Shown piece by piece: positions 50,331 through 61,159 of a DNA stretch of 64,000 nucleotides. This DNA is from Apodemus sylvaticus (lineage: Eukaryota > Chordata > Mammalia > Rodentia > Muridae). The position numbers and the translations under genes are program-made. The notes beneath the pieces were generated by a model, which was not told where the DNA came from, did not search any database, and saw nothing but the letters and a program-made list of their open reading frames with translations. Numbering within the stretch: the stretch's first letter is position 1; each line of letters begins with the position of its first letter. The stretch is from the NCBI RefSeq assembly GCF_947179515.1, contig NC_067474.1, forward strand, positions 96,103,324-96,167,323, in the 5' to 3' direction.

Positions 50331-50815
50331 AGTAACAAGAGGGGCGTCAGTGTCTCTCAGTAGATTAAACAGAAGCCCTCAGAATCCTTTGCTGATTTTG
50401 CTTTCTGCGTACAGCACTTAGCCACAGAAGCCATCACACTGCGACAGAGGTCCTTAAGGAACTGATTTGGGAGGGAGCCACTGCCGGAGCCTAGAAGCTC
50501 ATAAGGAGCGAGAGCTGGAGGACTAGATAAATGCTACCAAGGGCATAGGCACTTGCTTGGGCAACGCCGAGAGCTTGGCGGTGGCGTTCGGTGTCCATTT
50601 GCAAGCCAAGGATGGCACTAATAAAGAAAAGGGTGCTGATGCTGCGGGGGCCAAGGCCATTTTTCAAGGTGATGCCTCAATAAAAATAAGAAAGAAAGAA
50701 AAAAAAAAGAGGTCGCCCTCAGTATGCCCTAAATGTAAAAAAGGTGTCACTGGGAAAAGGATTGCCAGTCCAAGAAAACTAAAAATGGCCAGTCTTTAAA
50801 CTCCCAACAGGGTAG
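50331..50815 (+). pseudogene. gag remnant (capsid end and nucleocapsid)
   Basis: 50363-50400 encodes a stretch resembling the capsid major homology region (Gln, then Glu four residues on, then an aromatic-rich run). A stop follows near 50464. At 50725-50736 a Cys-x2-Cys pair starts a second nucleocapsid zinc knuckle, but the His-x4-Cys half (50748-50765) is one base out of frame, so the knuckle is broken by a 1-base loss. An A-rich run (50687-50710) has also altered the region. Confidence 0.65.
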
Positions 50816-50899
50816 CCCCCAGCACTGACATAAGGGAAAACAAAAGGTGAGCCCTATCGTGTGGACTCTTTCCAGAGGGTTAAAAGCAGGCCCGGATGA

Positions 50900-52340
50900 G
50901 GCATAAATTGAAAGCCGCCATATTTGGAGGTATCATGGGCAAAGGGGCAGAACAAACTTGCCTCCTTAAAAACTCAGTCCCAGGCCTTAAGTAAGTGGAG
51001 TTAGTGGCTTGACTGCTTCCTGGCAGACTGCCTGGAGCACAATGTGGCAAGACAATGATAGCAATCAAGGAACCACCCGGCCTTTGGTCTTACTAAACCT
51101 GCCAAATATCTTATGGGACAGAGAAGTGGTGGAGGACACGGATGCCATGGTTACAGGAGAAAATAAGGCCCTTTTATGATGACTACATAATCCGGGGTAA
51201 ACTGGATACACTGCACCCCCAATTCTAGTGGCTGTTACTGCCACAGGGCTCCAGTTCCCCCTCAAACTCATTTAAAACTCGGATGCCCCAGCGTGGGTGG
51301 AGCAAAGGCCTGTAGGGGGCGACAAATATACTAAATTATTAAAGCTTGTGAAAAAATAATAATTAATTACAAGGGCACATGGAACCCTCAACAAGCCCTT
51401 AAAATTCACCAATTTATGGCATCAAAAACTTTTAAAATTTAATTTTTTTACATAATTTAAAAGTTATTAATGCAACCAGGTTGCTCTGCATTGTCAGCTA
51501 TACCAAAGACATAGAACAACTACAGATATTAAAGACTGCTTCCTCTCCATACTCCTACATGAAATAAATAAGCAGCAATTTACATTCTCCATACCAGCAA
51601 TCAGCCATCAGCCACCCATGCAGGGTTATCATGGAAGGTGCTGCCTGGAGAAATAAAAAATAGCCCCACTGTCTGCCAGGCACGTGTGTGGGAGGCCTTC
51701 TGATCTATAATAAATAATTGCTTTGTCATCCATATACTGGATGGTATTCTTATTGGCTATGTTAACCCTGAGCAGCTCAAAAGAAAACCTAACTGCTCTT
51801 ACAGCCACCTTGCAGAAGTCTGGGTTGTACACAGCAGCAAAAGTTACAAAGTTATCTCTTTCTAGGTCACACCAGCACACATATTATAATTAACCTCAAA
51901 AGCTTCAATTCACCTTTCGCAGCCCTACCTCTCTAGCACCGATGCAAACCTTTCTGGGAAATCTGGCCTGGATCCGACCTAGTGTGCCTATGGGCAATTA
52001 GCGCTCCTCTTTCAGCTCTTAGGGGCCTTAAAATGGCAAAAGATGTCATCACAATCACCTTGGAGGCTAAACAGCTCTTAAGGTGCTAAAAATGGTCCTT
52101 ACAATCCTTAACAGATCTCCCCAAATGATGGTATTGCCACCTTCCCAGGCCTGGCACCTGAGCGCCCAGGTGTTTTTAATTAACTATCAAAAAAATTGGA
52201 CAATAAACTTTCCAAGACGTAAACTCTTTTCCATTTTGCCCATGATAGACTTGTCTGTATGCCACCAATTGTCAAAAAAAGCCTATCCCTAAAGCAGCTG
52301 TTGACTTTACAGAGGCCTCTAAGTCTGCATTTGGGTATAT

Positions 52341-52382
<42 letters not shown>

Positions 52383-53180
52383 CACACACACACCAGAAAA
52401 CAAAAAGCCAATAATATTTAAGCAAGCTTTCACGGGGTCCATGCAATTGAAAAAAATTGCTAGCCACCCTCTCATTATTCAAAAATTGGTCAAACCCTAT
52501 TAACAAATTTAGTGATAGTCATCAGTATACTACTAACATAACTAAATTCTTACCTTTAGCGTTCCTCAAAGCCCCTGAGGGGCCCTTACGTCTAGCCATG
52601 ACTCAGCTGAAGACCCTGGCCGAGATGCACTCTGAACCATTTTATATGCAACACGTTCCGTCTCATCTTAACCTCCCTGGACTCCTCACGCTGGGCAATG
52701 AGGGGATAGAGGACACCGTGTCCGCCTTCCTCACCTCACCACTCAATCGGGCTGGAGCCCTTCACTCTCAATCGATTCCATAGTTCTGCCATTTCCCTAC
52801 ACCAGCTGTTTCCCCAATTGGCACCAGCAGCATCTAAGCATTTGGTACAAACTTACACTGCCCTTGGGACCCCCTCCAGTCAAATAAAGTAAACCTCGTG
52901 GCCTGAGGCCAAATGCCCAATGGCGAATAGACCAGACACACATTACAAAATCTGGCTGCCTCAAATATGTACATACAAATATTGATACCTATTCTACTTA
53001 CATGTTTACCATGACACAACTCTCCAAAAAAAATTTTTTTAAAAAAAAAGGTCATTACATCTATAAAAATACCAGTGTTTATAATGGATGTGCCCTTTGC
53101 TATAAAAACAGACAATGGGCCTATATATGCTAATGACAAATTTGCCTCTTTTTACAAAAAATAAAAAAAAAGAAACTACT
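50900..53180 (+). pseudogene. pro-pol remnant (protease, RT, RNase H, integrase)
   Basis: Decayed but collinear. Reverse-transcriptase-like blocks lie near 51330-51980; the catalytic YMDD-type site (about 51731-51745) is altered. An RNase H-to-integrase segment follows (52450-52860). An integrase-core Thr-Asp-Asn-Gly codon run is at 53108-53119. A (CA)n microsatellite at 52347-52393 sits inside pol. Stops and shifts in every frame. Confidence 0.7.
52347..52393. repeat. (CA)n microsatellite within pol
   Basis: About 20 CA units with two CTCA interruptions. It lies within otherwise retroviral sequence, so it grew after integration. Confidence 0.93.
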
Positions 53181-53202
53181 CCACTAAAATACTTCATAAC
53201 CA

Positions 53203-53389
53203 GGTTAGAAGGATGGCTCAGCGGTTAAGAGAACTCTGGCTGCTCTTCCAAAGGTCCTGAGTTCAATTCCCAACAACCACATGGTGTCTTACGACCATCT
53301 GTAATGGGACCGGATACCCTTTTCTGACACATAGATCGTATATGTATATATAGGTCATATACATTAAATAAATAAATAAATCTTTAAAA
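53203..53389 (+). mobile_element. B2 SINE inserted in the provirus
   Basis: AGGTTAGAAGGATGGCTCAGC head to an ATTAAATAAATAAATAAATC tail, with a diverged TGACACATAG stretch. Flanked by AAAATACTTCATAACC / AAAATACTTCCTAACC (53187-53202 and 53390-53405, one mismatch). Confidence 0.94.
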
Positions 53390-53502
53390 AAAATACTTCC
53401 TAACCCCATAGCCCTCAGGACAACCTGATGGTTGGTGGCCTCTCGGACCAGTCTGGGGCTGGCCATACCGCTTCCATCCCTGGTCCTGTACAGATTATAG
53501 AC

Positions 53503-53659
53503 CATTATGTAAGTACACCATAGCTGACTTCAGACACCCCAGAAGAAGGCATTTCATTAGGTATGGTTGTGAGCCACCATGTGGTTGCTGGGATTTGAAC
53601 TCAGGACCTTTGGAAGAGCAGTCAGTGCTCTTAACCGCTGAGCCATCTCTTTAGCCCCC
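53503..53659 (-). mobile_element. B2 SINE inserted in the provirus
   Basis: Reverse B2: TTATGTAAGTACACCATAGC, CACCATGTGGTTGCTGGG, GAGCCATCTCTTTAGCCC. It lies a little downstream of the integrase remnant. Confidence 0.93.
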
Positions 53660-54850
53660 AAGACGGCTCCTTTTATGGCTCCCTCTTTGAAGGAATTCAA
53701 ATCAGACCTTTTTCAAAGGCTTCTTGGACTACCAACCACACATCTCATGGGTGCGTCCAGCGCCTATGTTGGCCCATACTGAACATCCCTGTGTGAGACC
53801 TCCTTTTTATTTTCTGGCCTGTCTCCAAAGTGACACTCTCGATGCCAAGTTAAACTGTTAAAAAAGTAGCTGCATTTTCTCCCTCTGCTAGGATCCAGTG
53901 AACAGGAATACTGCCATACTTCTTCAAGAATCACCACTAATCTGGGTCCTGGTAAATGCCGCTGATGGGCGGACTGGGAAACGTGACGTCTCTGATCATG
54001 CCCATCCCGGCATCGTTACGAGGGCCTTTGACATTTGTGCCACCATTACTGCCATAGTGGTGGGGCTCTAAGCTGCAGCAGCTACTGCCACTTCTGTTGT
54101 AGCCTTGCAAAACTCTGTGTAGGTGACCATTGCACTCAGTGATAGTTCAACCCTGATGGCCTCCGCTCCAGATAAGCAGTCCTAAGGAAAGCAGCTCTTA
54201 CAATTAGGTGTGTTGAATTTACACCGTCAAGTGGGAGTTGAGTCATCTATGGGAACTTGCTCGAGTTAACTGTGACCCATGCTGTCCTGCTTAACACAGT
54301 ATCAAACACACCTTAATAATATGGCACTACTAAATCTGCAGCATAGCTATATGAAGGATACACAGAATTCCTCATTTCTTTCTCTCTTACATCAGCTGTA
54401 TCAAGACCTTGCCTCCAGGCTGGAGAGATGGCTCAGCAGTTAAGAGCACTGGCTGCTCTTCCTAAAGTCCTGAGTTCAAATCCCAGCAACCACATCACAT
54501 GGTGGCTCACAACCATCTGCAATGAGACCCGATGCCCTCTTCTGGTATGTCTGAAGACAGCTACAGGGTGCTCATATAAATAAAATAAATCTTAAAAAAA
54601 AAAAGAATTTTAAGATACTGTCTCCATTAATGCTTCAAGGTAGATATCGCTACCTTGGGCCAAATGGCTGGATTCTTTAAGGACATTGGATCATAGCTGC
54701 TCCAGTGTGTTCCCCCTGCAAACCTTTTCATTTGTGCTGTTATTCTTGTTGGAGGCAGAATTGTGATTTTCATAATCCGAGCCATTAGATATGTAAGGGA
54801 TAAACAGCTCCATGGCAAATCCCTTTTATTGAAGTACTCAGCCTTAAAAT
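53660..54850 (+). pseudogene. Envelope-like region remnant
   Basis: 53990-54350 contains an Ala/Thr-rich stretch followed by Cys-containing blocks, in the position and order expected of a transmembrane envelope subunit. 54690-54830 could encode a hydrophobic membrane segment and a short tail. It is broken by many stops and by a B2. Assignment rests mainly on position between integrase and the polypurine tract. Confidence 0.5.
54417..54606 (+). mobile_element. B2 SINE inserted in the envelope remnant
   Basis: AGGCTGGAGAGATGGCTCAG head, a small CATCACATGG duplication in the body, and an AAATAAAATAAATC tail. The third B2 in the provirus. Confidence 0.95.
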
Positions 54851-54868
54851 AAGGAAAGAAGGGGGAGC
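54851..54868 (+). promoter_or_regulatory. Retroviral polypurine tract
   Basis: AAGGAAAGAAGGGGGAGC is an 18-base tract, all purine except its last base, directly before the TGTGGG start of the 3' LTR. This is the plus-strand priming site of retroviral reverse transcription. Here it only marks the LTR edge. Confidence 0.88.
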
Positions 54869-55306
54869 TGTGGGGGATGTGGAGATAAACCTGGCAGAGG
54901 AAGAAGTGGCACGGAGCGCTAGGTACCACAGGCTCCTGCCACTCCAGGAAGAGTCCTGACCCCACTGTACACAGCGTCTGCTCTGAATTCCAGTGAGCTA
55001 AGGCCAGGGTGGTGGCTGCTTCCTCTGTCTTCACAGAAATCTCCCCAGGAGACTGGGCCCTCCCCTATAGGCTCAAAGACAAGCTAGTCAGATTTGGCTA
55101 AACGACACAGGTTGCACTCCGATTTGCCCTTGACATACCCTAATTGGCTAAAAAGCTATATAAAGCTTGTGTAATAAACAAAGAAGTTAGATCTGCACCC
55201 TGATGCTAGTCTCCGGAGTCTGAATCCCAGCATTTTCATGGGCTCTGTCTCTGCTTTTTCCCTCTCCTCCTCCACCCCCTCTCACTTCCCGGTCTCTGTT
55301 AGCACA
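54869..55306 (+). repeat. Provirus 3' LTR, complete
   Basis: 438 bp, TGTGGGGGATG ... TTAGCACA. TATATAAA at 55157-55164, poly(A) signal AATAAA at 55173-55178 and a U5 rich in CTCC follow the normal U3-R-U5 order. It is the only full LTR left; its promoter could in principle still drive transcription outward. Confidence 0.88.
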
Positions 55307-55447
55307 TATGGGGTGTGTGTAGGTGAACAGAGAAAGCAATATCATTGGAGAATAGAATGCCTCATCCAAAAAGTGACAGGATAGTGAATAAAAATTCATG
55401 TGTCTTCAGACGCAGGAAAGTGACTAGGATTTAAGGGGTAGGGAGGT

Positions 55448-55977
55448 ATACTGGCTGGTTTTGTGTGTCAACTTGACACAGGCTGGAGTTATCACAGAGA
55501 AAGGAGCTTCAGTTGTGGAAGTGCCTCCATGAGATCCAGCTGAAAGGCATTTTCTCAGTTAGTGATCAAGGGGGGAGGGCCCCTTGTGGGTGATGCCATC
55601 CCTGGGCTGGTGCTCTTGGGTTCTATAAGAAAGCAAGCTGAACCCAGGTGTGGTGGCACACGCCTGTAATCCTAGCACTTGGGAGGCAGAGGCAGGCGGA
55701 TTTCTGAGTTTAAGGCCAGCCTGGTCTACAGAGTGAGTTCCAGGACAGCCAGGGCTACACAGAGAAACCCTGTCTCGGAAAAAGCAAGCCAGTAAGAAAC
55801 ATCCCTCCATGCCCTTTGCATCAGCTCCTGCTTCCTGGCCTGCTTGAGTTCCAGTCCTGACTTCCTTTAGTAATGAACAACAATGTGGAAGTGTAAGCTG
55901 AATAAACCCTTTCCTCCCCAACTTGCTTCTTGGTTATGATGTTTTGTCCAGGAATAGAAACCCTGACTAAGACAGGA
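55448..55977 (+). mobile_element. Dispersed rodent LTR-like repeat, near-complete
   Basis: TTGTGTGTCAACTTGACACAG, CCTCCATGAGATCCAGC, TTAGTGATCAAGGGGG, TAAGCTGAATAAACCC and TTTCCTCCCCAACTTGC, ending AACCCTGACTAAGACA. A B1 interrupts it. A reverse copy of the same family starts about 230 bp downstream. Confidence 0.8.
55639..55780 (+). mobile_element. B1 SINE inside the dispersed repeat
   Basis: GAACCCAGGTGTGGTGGCAC head to CCTGTCTCGG with almost no A tail. AAAGCAAGC flanks it (55630-55638 and 55781-55789). Confidence 0.93.
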
Positions 55978-55989
55978 GGTAAGGCCATC

Positions 55990-56020
55990 CATCTCCACAA
56001 AAAAAAAAAAAAAAAAAAAG
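55990..56020. repeat. Poly(A) tract
   Basis: About 20 A between the two opposed copies of the dispersed repeat. Confidence 0.85.
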
Positions 56021-56206
56021 ACAGGATGAAGCCACTCACCCTGAGGACCTGAAGATTCAGTTAAAGATGAATGGGTTTAAAAGGAATGCTACTGATTGAC
56101 CTGCAGCTGTGATGCTTATTCTAGGTTTGTCCTTGGTGACGGTGATGTCCATGAGGGCTTCTGACTCTGGCAGCAGCATCTTCAATGTCTGATCCCAAAA
56201 GGGATA

Positions 56207-56775
56207 GTGTTCTAGTTGGCTTTTTTTGTTTGTTTGTTTGTTTGTTTGTTTTGAGACAGGGTTTCTCTGTGTAGCCCTGGTCTCACTTTGTAGACCAGGC
56301 TGGCCTTGAACTCAGAAACCCACCTGCCTCTGCCTCCCAAGTGCTGGGATTAAAGGCGTGTGCCACCACTGCCTGGCTGTAGTTGGCTTTCTATTTCTGT
56401 GATAAACACCATGACCAAAAGCAACTTGTGGAGGAGAAGTTTATTTCAGTTTAAAGCTTACAGTCCACTACAAAGGGAAGTCAGATCAGGAACTCAAGTC
56501 AGGAACCTGGAGGCAGGAACCAAGTCACAGACCTTGGAGGAATGCTACTTCCTGACTTGCTCACTATAGTTTGCTCAGCCTTCTTTTTATACAACCCAGG
56601 AGCACTTACACAGAGATCTCATGGCCTCACAGTGAGCTGGGCTCTCCCACATTAATCATTTTCTAAAATGTCCCACAGGCTTGCCAACAGACCAATCTGA
56701 TGGGGGTATTTTCTCAATGAGGTTCCTTTTACTGGATAACTCTAGCTTGTGTCAAGTTGACAAGAAACTAACCAG
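56207..56775 (-). mobile_element. Dispersed rodent LTR-like repeat, reverse copy
   Basis: TTCTATTTCTGTGATAAACAC, CCAAAAGCAACTTGTGGAGG, GAAGTTTATTTCAG, CATTTTCTAAAATGTCCCAC and TAGCTTGTGTCAAGTTGAC. Same family as 55448-55977 in opposite orientation. A reverse B1 (56224-56379) interrupts its first bases. Confidence 0.8.
56224..56379 (-). mobile_element. B1 SINE with 11-bp TSD
   Basis: Reverse B1 with a (GTTT)n tail complement. CCCTGGTCTCACTTTG lacks the CTGTCCTGGAAC block. Flanked by TAGTTGGCTTT at 56213-56223 and 56380-56390. Confidence 0.94.
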
Positions 56776-57110
56776 CCCAGTTAGGTATTAGGAATCCTGG
56801 CTCAGAGTTAACTTTTGGAATAGCTAGCCTCCACCCAAGGTTTAACAACAGTCCGATCTCAATGTCCCTTAATGGTACATGCTGGTTAGTGTTCCAGTAG
56901 AGTTCATGGATCAGGGCAAGGTTTGACCCAGTGTCCCTCTTGACCAGGATCTTAAGCAAGGTCCTGGTGGCTTTCTGTTCAGCTGTTATGGATGCGGTTG
57001 TAATGAATTGTTATTTAACCTGATCTTTTATGTGCTTGCTATCTAGTGATTATTATTAAAGACCTCCTTTAGTAAAGCTTTTAAGGGGTACTTTAATGAG
57101 GTACTTTCGA
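56776..57110. other. Unassigned interval
   Basis: No family recognised. A 63-codon minus frame (56768-56959) has no identifiable domain. Confidence 0.4.
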
Positions 57111-57114
57111 GGAG

Positions 57115-57310
57115 TTTAAAGGTGTGCCACCACACCTAGATCTGGGACTTGCTTTGTCCCGCATGACCTTGAACTCCGAGATCTCTCTGTCTTAGTCTTC
57201 TGGGATTCATAGCCACTATGCCTCAAGATCTCCAAGCCAAGGTCCAGGTCAGAGTGCTTTCCAGATATAGTCAAGTTGACCACCAGGAATAGCCACTACA
57301 TTACTGGAAA
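57115..57310 (-). mobile_element. Fragment of the dispersed repeat seen at 18.6 kb
   Basis: Reverse orientation: CATAGCCACTATGCCTCAAG, CAAGTTGACCACCAGGAATAG and CCACTACATT. A B1-related stretch (GGTGTGCCACCACACC) lies at its left, matching the B1-like middle of the 18577-19172 copy. Confidence 0.6.
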
Positions 57311-58677
57311 GCCTCAGGTGGACTGAGCCGATCTGGACAGGAAAGTTGCTGTGACTAATGACACCTGTGGAATATTCTAATAAGAGCCCCACACCAAGCC
57401 TGCTGGTCTCTACCATTTCCAGACTACAGGTGAACTAACCTGCACATGGAATCTTCCATTGCCCAAATTCCCCCTTTCCTCACACCTTGTAAATACAGTC
57501 TCCCCAGAGAGACCACAGCCTTATAGTTGTTCTGTGTTGTCCTCGTCAACCCAGATCTAACAGGCATAGTCAGTGGGGTCTGCGATGGACTTCCAGAAAA
57601 GAAGGTCACAGCAGAAGTGTGAGTGTTTTGCCTCTGAGCAGGATTTGGAAGGTGACTCAGTATTGATACAGAGAGAGGTTGTAGACAAAAAGGAAAGTCC
57701 AGATGTAAGGAATCTCAGTTATGTTGTTAAAGTCCAGGGTACCTTTTTCAAGCCACTGACTGCCATGATCCAGTTAGTATTGTTGTAGCCAGACAGTATG
57801 AAACAGAACATTAACTTCCTAGGTAGGTCATCACATGCACGGTGTAGTACTTTACAAAGAAGACAACTAAGCAGGGTGTGTATTCAGGCAAGTGAGACTG
57901 AGGAGTAGCCATTCTGAAGTGTGATGACTCAAGCAGGCCTAGAGGAAAGGAGAGAGGGGGAGGGGAGCTAGCATCCTCGGGTTCCCTTCCAGTCCCTGAA
58001 TCCCACTGGCGAAGGAATAGACTGAAACCTAAATAGATAGGAACGTCTGACCTAGACCCAGAGGACCTGGGAGAGTCATCAGAAGGCAGCACAGGTCCTG
58101 GGTTAGAAGCAGAGAGATCAGCAACAAAGGAGGAGAGGACCCTCAGGACCTGATTCCTTAAAGTTACCTCTCCCAGGTGTTAGGTTTGGGAAGCAAAGTT
58201 GAAGAGAGAGGCATAGGGTCTCTTTGTACTTTGGGTAAAAGCCATCAACATATCGGAATCTGAGGTAAAGCTTCAGCCTACCCAGGGAAGACAAGGGTCT
58301 CCTTTAAGACCACAGCCATGTACCTTAAGAGACAGACAGGCAGAGAATTTCCAGCTGTTCTTGGGGCTTCAGCTCAATTCAGTCCCCAGTGTTTGACCCA
58401 GCCCTCTCAGTCCCATTATATTTAGTATCGGTCTGTCTATTCATTCATCCATTCAGACCTGGATGTGCGCCTCACCTCTGTGGTCCTGCACCTTTTCCCC
58501 AGAATCTCCTCTGGCCCCCAAAGATGCTCATGATACTGCAGCTCAGCTCTGGTCCAGCAGCGCTCCATCAGACCCATAGCATCTTATCTAATCATCTGTA
58601 GTCATTCTTCTTGCATCTGTGTCTGTGTTCTATCTCTGCCTTCACGAAGGCCTCTAAAAACAAAAAACAAAACAAAG
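57311..58677. other. Long unassigned interval
   Basis: About 1.4 kb with no recognised repeat. A 71-codon plus frame (57573-57788) and a 93-codon minus frame (57811-58092) have protein-like composition but no recognised domain. It is a reasonable place to look for unique or conserved sequence. Confidence 0.4.
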
Positions 58678-58856
58678 GGCCGGAGAGATGGCTCAGTGGT
58701 TAAGAGGACTGACCACTCTTCCAGAGGTCTTGAGTTCAGTTCCTAGCAACCACATTTGTAATGAGATCTGATGCCCTCTTCTGGTGTGTCTGAAGACAGC
58801 TATAGTGTATTTATCATATATATAAAATAAATAAATAAAATCTTAAAAAAAAAAAC
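58678..58856 (+). mobile_element. B2 SINE with small deletion
   Basis: GGGCCGGAGAGATGGCTCAG head. AACCACATTTGTAATGAG skips the TGGTGGCTCACAACC block. The tail is AATAAATAAATAAAATC. Confidence 0.94.
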
Positions 58857-59473
58857 CCAAAACCTCCTTCAACTCTCTTGTGGCCTCTTTTAATTCCATA
58901 GTCACCATGTAACCTACACACATGTACATACACAGATATAATTACTGTGTAAAATGTGAAAGTTAGGTTTTGAAAAGTTAATTAATCTTTGAAAGTTAAT
59001 ATTAGTAACATGGACTGGTATAAAACAACCTAGCTTCTGAGAGAAATCAAGGGGCTACTTGATAAATTGCCGCCAAAGAAGCTGATGTTTGTGAATTTAC
59101 CGTTTAATAAATTCTGACTTTATAGAAAGCCACAAAAATGTTCACTCATGTTTCTGGCAAAGTGCGCTCAAGACACTGATGTGGGTGAGCCTTGGACTTC
59201 CCATCCTTGGGCCTCTGCTTCCCAGGGAGGGAGGGTTATGCTGAAGAGTCCAGTGACAGCCCTGGTCCAGCCTGAGGTTCCAAGCTCCCCCACAGCACCA
59301 GCCAAGTATTGGGGTACCAGCTGGAGCCACCAAGCTTAGAAAAAAATTTTTAAATAACTCTTTTACTTGATTGTGTTGTTTTTCTCTATTTTAGATTCAT
59401 TTTTTTCCAGTTATTAGTCTCAAACAACCAAATAGAGAAGTCAGTCAAGCTGTAAACTAATAAAAGTCAGTGG
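58857..59473. other. Unassigned interval
   Basis: No repeat recognised. Opposing frames at 59142-59339 have no known domain. Confidence 0.4.
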
Positions 59474-59626
59474 GAGCCGGGTGGTGGTGGCAGTGGCTGG
59501 GCAGCCTGTAATCCCAGCACTTGGGAGGCAGAGGCAGGCAGATTTCTGAGTTTGAGGCCAGCCTGGTCTACAGAGTGAGTTCCAGGACAGCCAGGGCTAC
59601 ACAGAGAAACCCTGTCTCGAAAAACC

Positions 59627-59658
<32 letters not shown>
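59474..59658 (+). mobile_element. B1 SINE with altered head
   Basis: GAGCCGGGTGGTGGTGGCAG then a short insertion (TGGCTGGGCAG) before CCTGTAATCCCAGCACTTG. The rest is near consensus, with an A tail of about 26. Confidence 0.95.
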
Positions 59659-60231
59659 ACTGTCTTGGCTGATGTGCCCTCTGCTAGGGCCAGACGTTCC
59701 CTAGTTTAGACTTTGAATGTCAGGGTTCTGTGAATTGAATGAAGTTCTTTCTCATTGGCTTTTTTGAAGCTAAGACAGCTTTCATATTATAAAAACAACA
59801 TTACACGTTACAGGAAATTCTGAAAATGCAGATGATCAGCAAGAATAGAACATTACTCCTGTGCTAATGGACTCCCTGCTGATAGGCCAGTTGAGATCTG
59901 AGTGAATTTGTAAAAAGCAAAGGAGAAAAGTCTCTAGAGCTAGCAGACATAGAGTTTGCACGTTGCTCTGCAATAGGATTCAGTACGCTTTCTCCAGGTC
60001 ATGACAGAAAACCTACGCTATTTTTAAAACAGCAAAAGGATAGATTTGGGTCCATTTTCTTGTGAGTGGGGCAGGGGCCAGGGAGCATTTGCTCAGTTGA
60101 ATGGCCAGATCATCACAAAAACACTGGGTGCCCCGCCCCACCCAGTTTTTTTTCCCTCCCACATGGGGAAAGAAAAATTCTTAGCTAAGTTCATTCTTTT
60201 TTCATTTCATTTGAAAGTACAATAATTCTTG
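59659..60231. other. Unassigned interval
   Basis: AT-rich; nothing recognised. Confidence 0.45.
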
Positions 60232-60356
60232 GAACCAGGGAGATAGGTCTGGGTTTAGATCCTAAACACCCACATAAAAAAGAAGATACTTGAGGCTTGG
60301 TGGCCAGCCAGACTAACCAAACAGGCCAGCTCTAGGTGAGAGAATTTGTCTCAAAA
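60232..60356 (+). mobile_element. B4-like SINE
   Basis: GGAACCAGGGAGATAGGTCTG, GGGTTTAGATCCTAAACACC and TAGGTGAGAGAATTTGTCTC, with the CTCAAAAAGTGTGG end typical of B3/B4 tails. Confidence 0.5.
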
Positions 60357-60535
60357 AGTGTGGTAGACACTGATAATCAAGGGCAGGCAGCTCTCTGAGT
60401 TTGATGCCAGCCTGGTCTACAGAGAAAGTTCCAGGACATCCAGGGATACACAAAGAAACCCTGTCTTGAAAACACCAAAGTCAAACCAAAAAAGAAAAGA
60501 AAAGAAAGAAGAGAAAAGAAAAACACATGATCTTG
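60357..60535 (+). mobile_element. B1 SINE, head degraded
   Basis: CAAGGGCAGGCAGCTCTCTGAG, CCAGCCTGGTCTACAGAGAAAG, AACCCTGTCTTGAAAAC, then a purine-rich (AAAAG)n tail. Confidence 0.85.
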
Positions 60536-60554
60536 ACTTCTGGCACCGTGTGCG

Positions 60555-60662
60555 GACCTGAAATCTGCTTTGTAGCCCAGGCTAGCTTGAGCCTGTACCA
60601 ATCCTTCTGTCTTGGCCTCTTCGGTGTTGGGATTACAGGTGTGAGCCACTGAACTTAGTATA
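60555..60662 (-). mobile_element. Old 7SL-derived (PB1-like) SINE
   Basis: TTTGTAGCCCAGGCTAGCTTG, CTTGGCCTCTTCGGTGTTGG and GATTACAGGTGTGAGCCAC in reverse. Confidence 0.65.
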
Positions 60663-61139
60663 TTTTTCCATATGTGGATTTTATGCGTGTTTAGCAAGTT
60701 CAACTTAATAAACCTTGTGAAATATGTTCCCTCTAAGCCACCATCCTGAGAAATAGCTGTTCTTCCTCCTTTCCCAGTTTGGAAGTCTGCAAAGCATGAT
60801 GGGACACTGAACAACAGGTGTTTGCCTTGTTTCTCGGCCATTAGTTGATGACATTTTGTCCAGTTGGCTCCAGATACAATGAGCTTCAGGAAGGTGGTAC
60901 TCAAATTGGGGCATTACATAGTTCAGTGTGCATTAAGTCATGTTGGTGATTTTCTAGTCTAGAGCATCAGTTTAAACCTTTTCTCTTTCCTGTTGAAGAT
61001 CTTTAAGGCTTCCTTACTTAAAGTGGCATTTGGGAAAACAAACATTGCCCCGTGGCTTTTGGTTTTAAAAACAAACAAACTAACAAAAACAAAACAAAAA
61101 CAAAACAAAGAAACGATGACAGATGGTTAAAATGACTCT
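60663..61139. other. Unassigned interval with (AAAC)n
   Basis: 61066-61112 is an interrupted CAAAA/CAAA repeat. The remainder is not recognised. The 175-codon minus frame (60377-60904) joins antisense SINEs and is not coding. Confidence 0.45.
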
Positions 61140-61159
61140 TAATGGAGAGATCTTTGAGC

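Larger units (their letters stand above)
49753..55306 (+). mobile_element. Degenerate class II (betaretrovirus-like) provirus
   Basis: 5.55 kb element bounded by TG...CA termini and a perfect 6-bp TSD, TATGGG (49747-49752 and 55307-55312), the size usual for class II ERVs. In order: a 5' LTR fragment, gag remnants with a capsid-like and a broken zinc-knuckle region, pol remnants through integrase, an envelope-like region, a polypurine tract and a full 3' LTR. Stops and frameshifts are everywhere. Most of the 5' LTR, the primer-binding site and early gag are missing. Three B2 copies and a CA repeat have inserted since. No product can be made. Confidence 0.85.

Noticed and set aside
50557..50799. 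80-codon frame as a possible host gene
   Set aside because: It lies in the gag remnant of the provirus, and its CxxC belongs to a broken retroviral zinc knuckle.
54869..55306. 3' LTR as a solo MaLR LTR
   Set aside because: A polypurine tract and envelope-like sequence directly precede it, and the 6-bp TSD partner lies 5.5 kb upstream.
59142..59339. Opposing 63-codon frames as an exon
   Set aside because: Both strands are open by chance; no plausible splice sites in frame and no recognised motif.
60377..60904. 175-codon minus-strand frame, the longest in the window
   Set aside because: It crosses an antisense B1 and an old SINE, has no domain, and its start lacks support.
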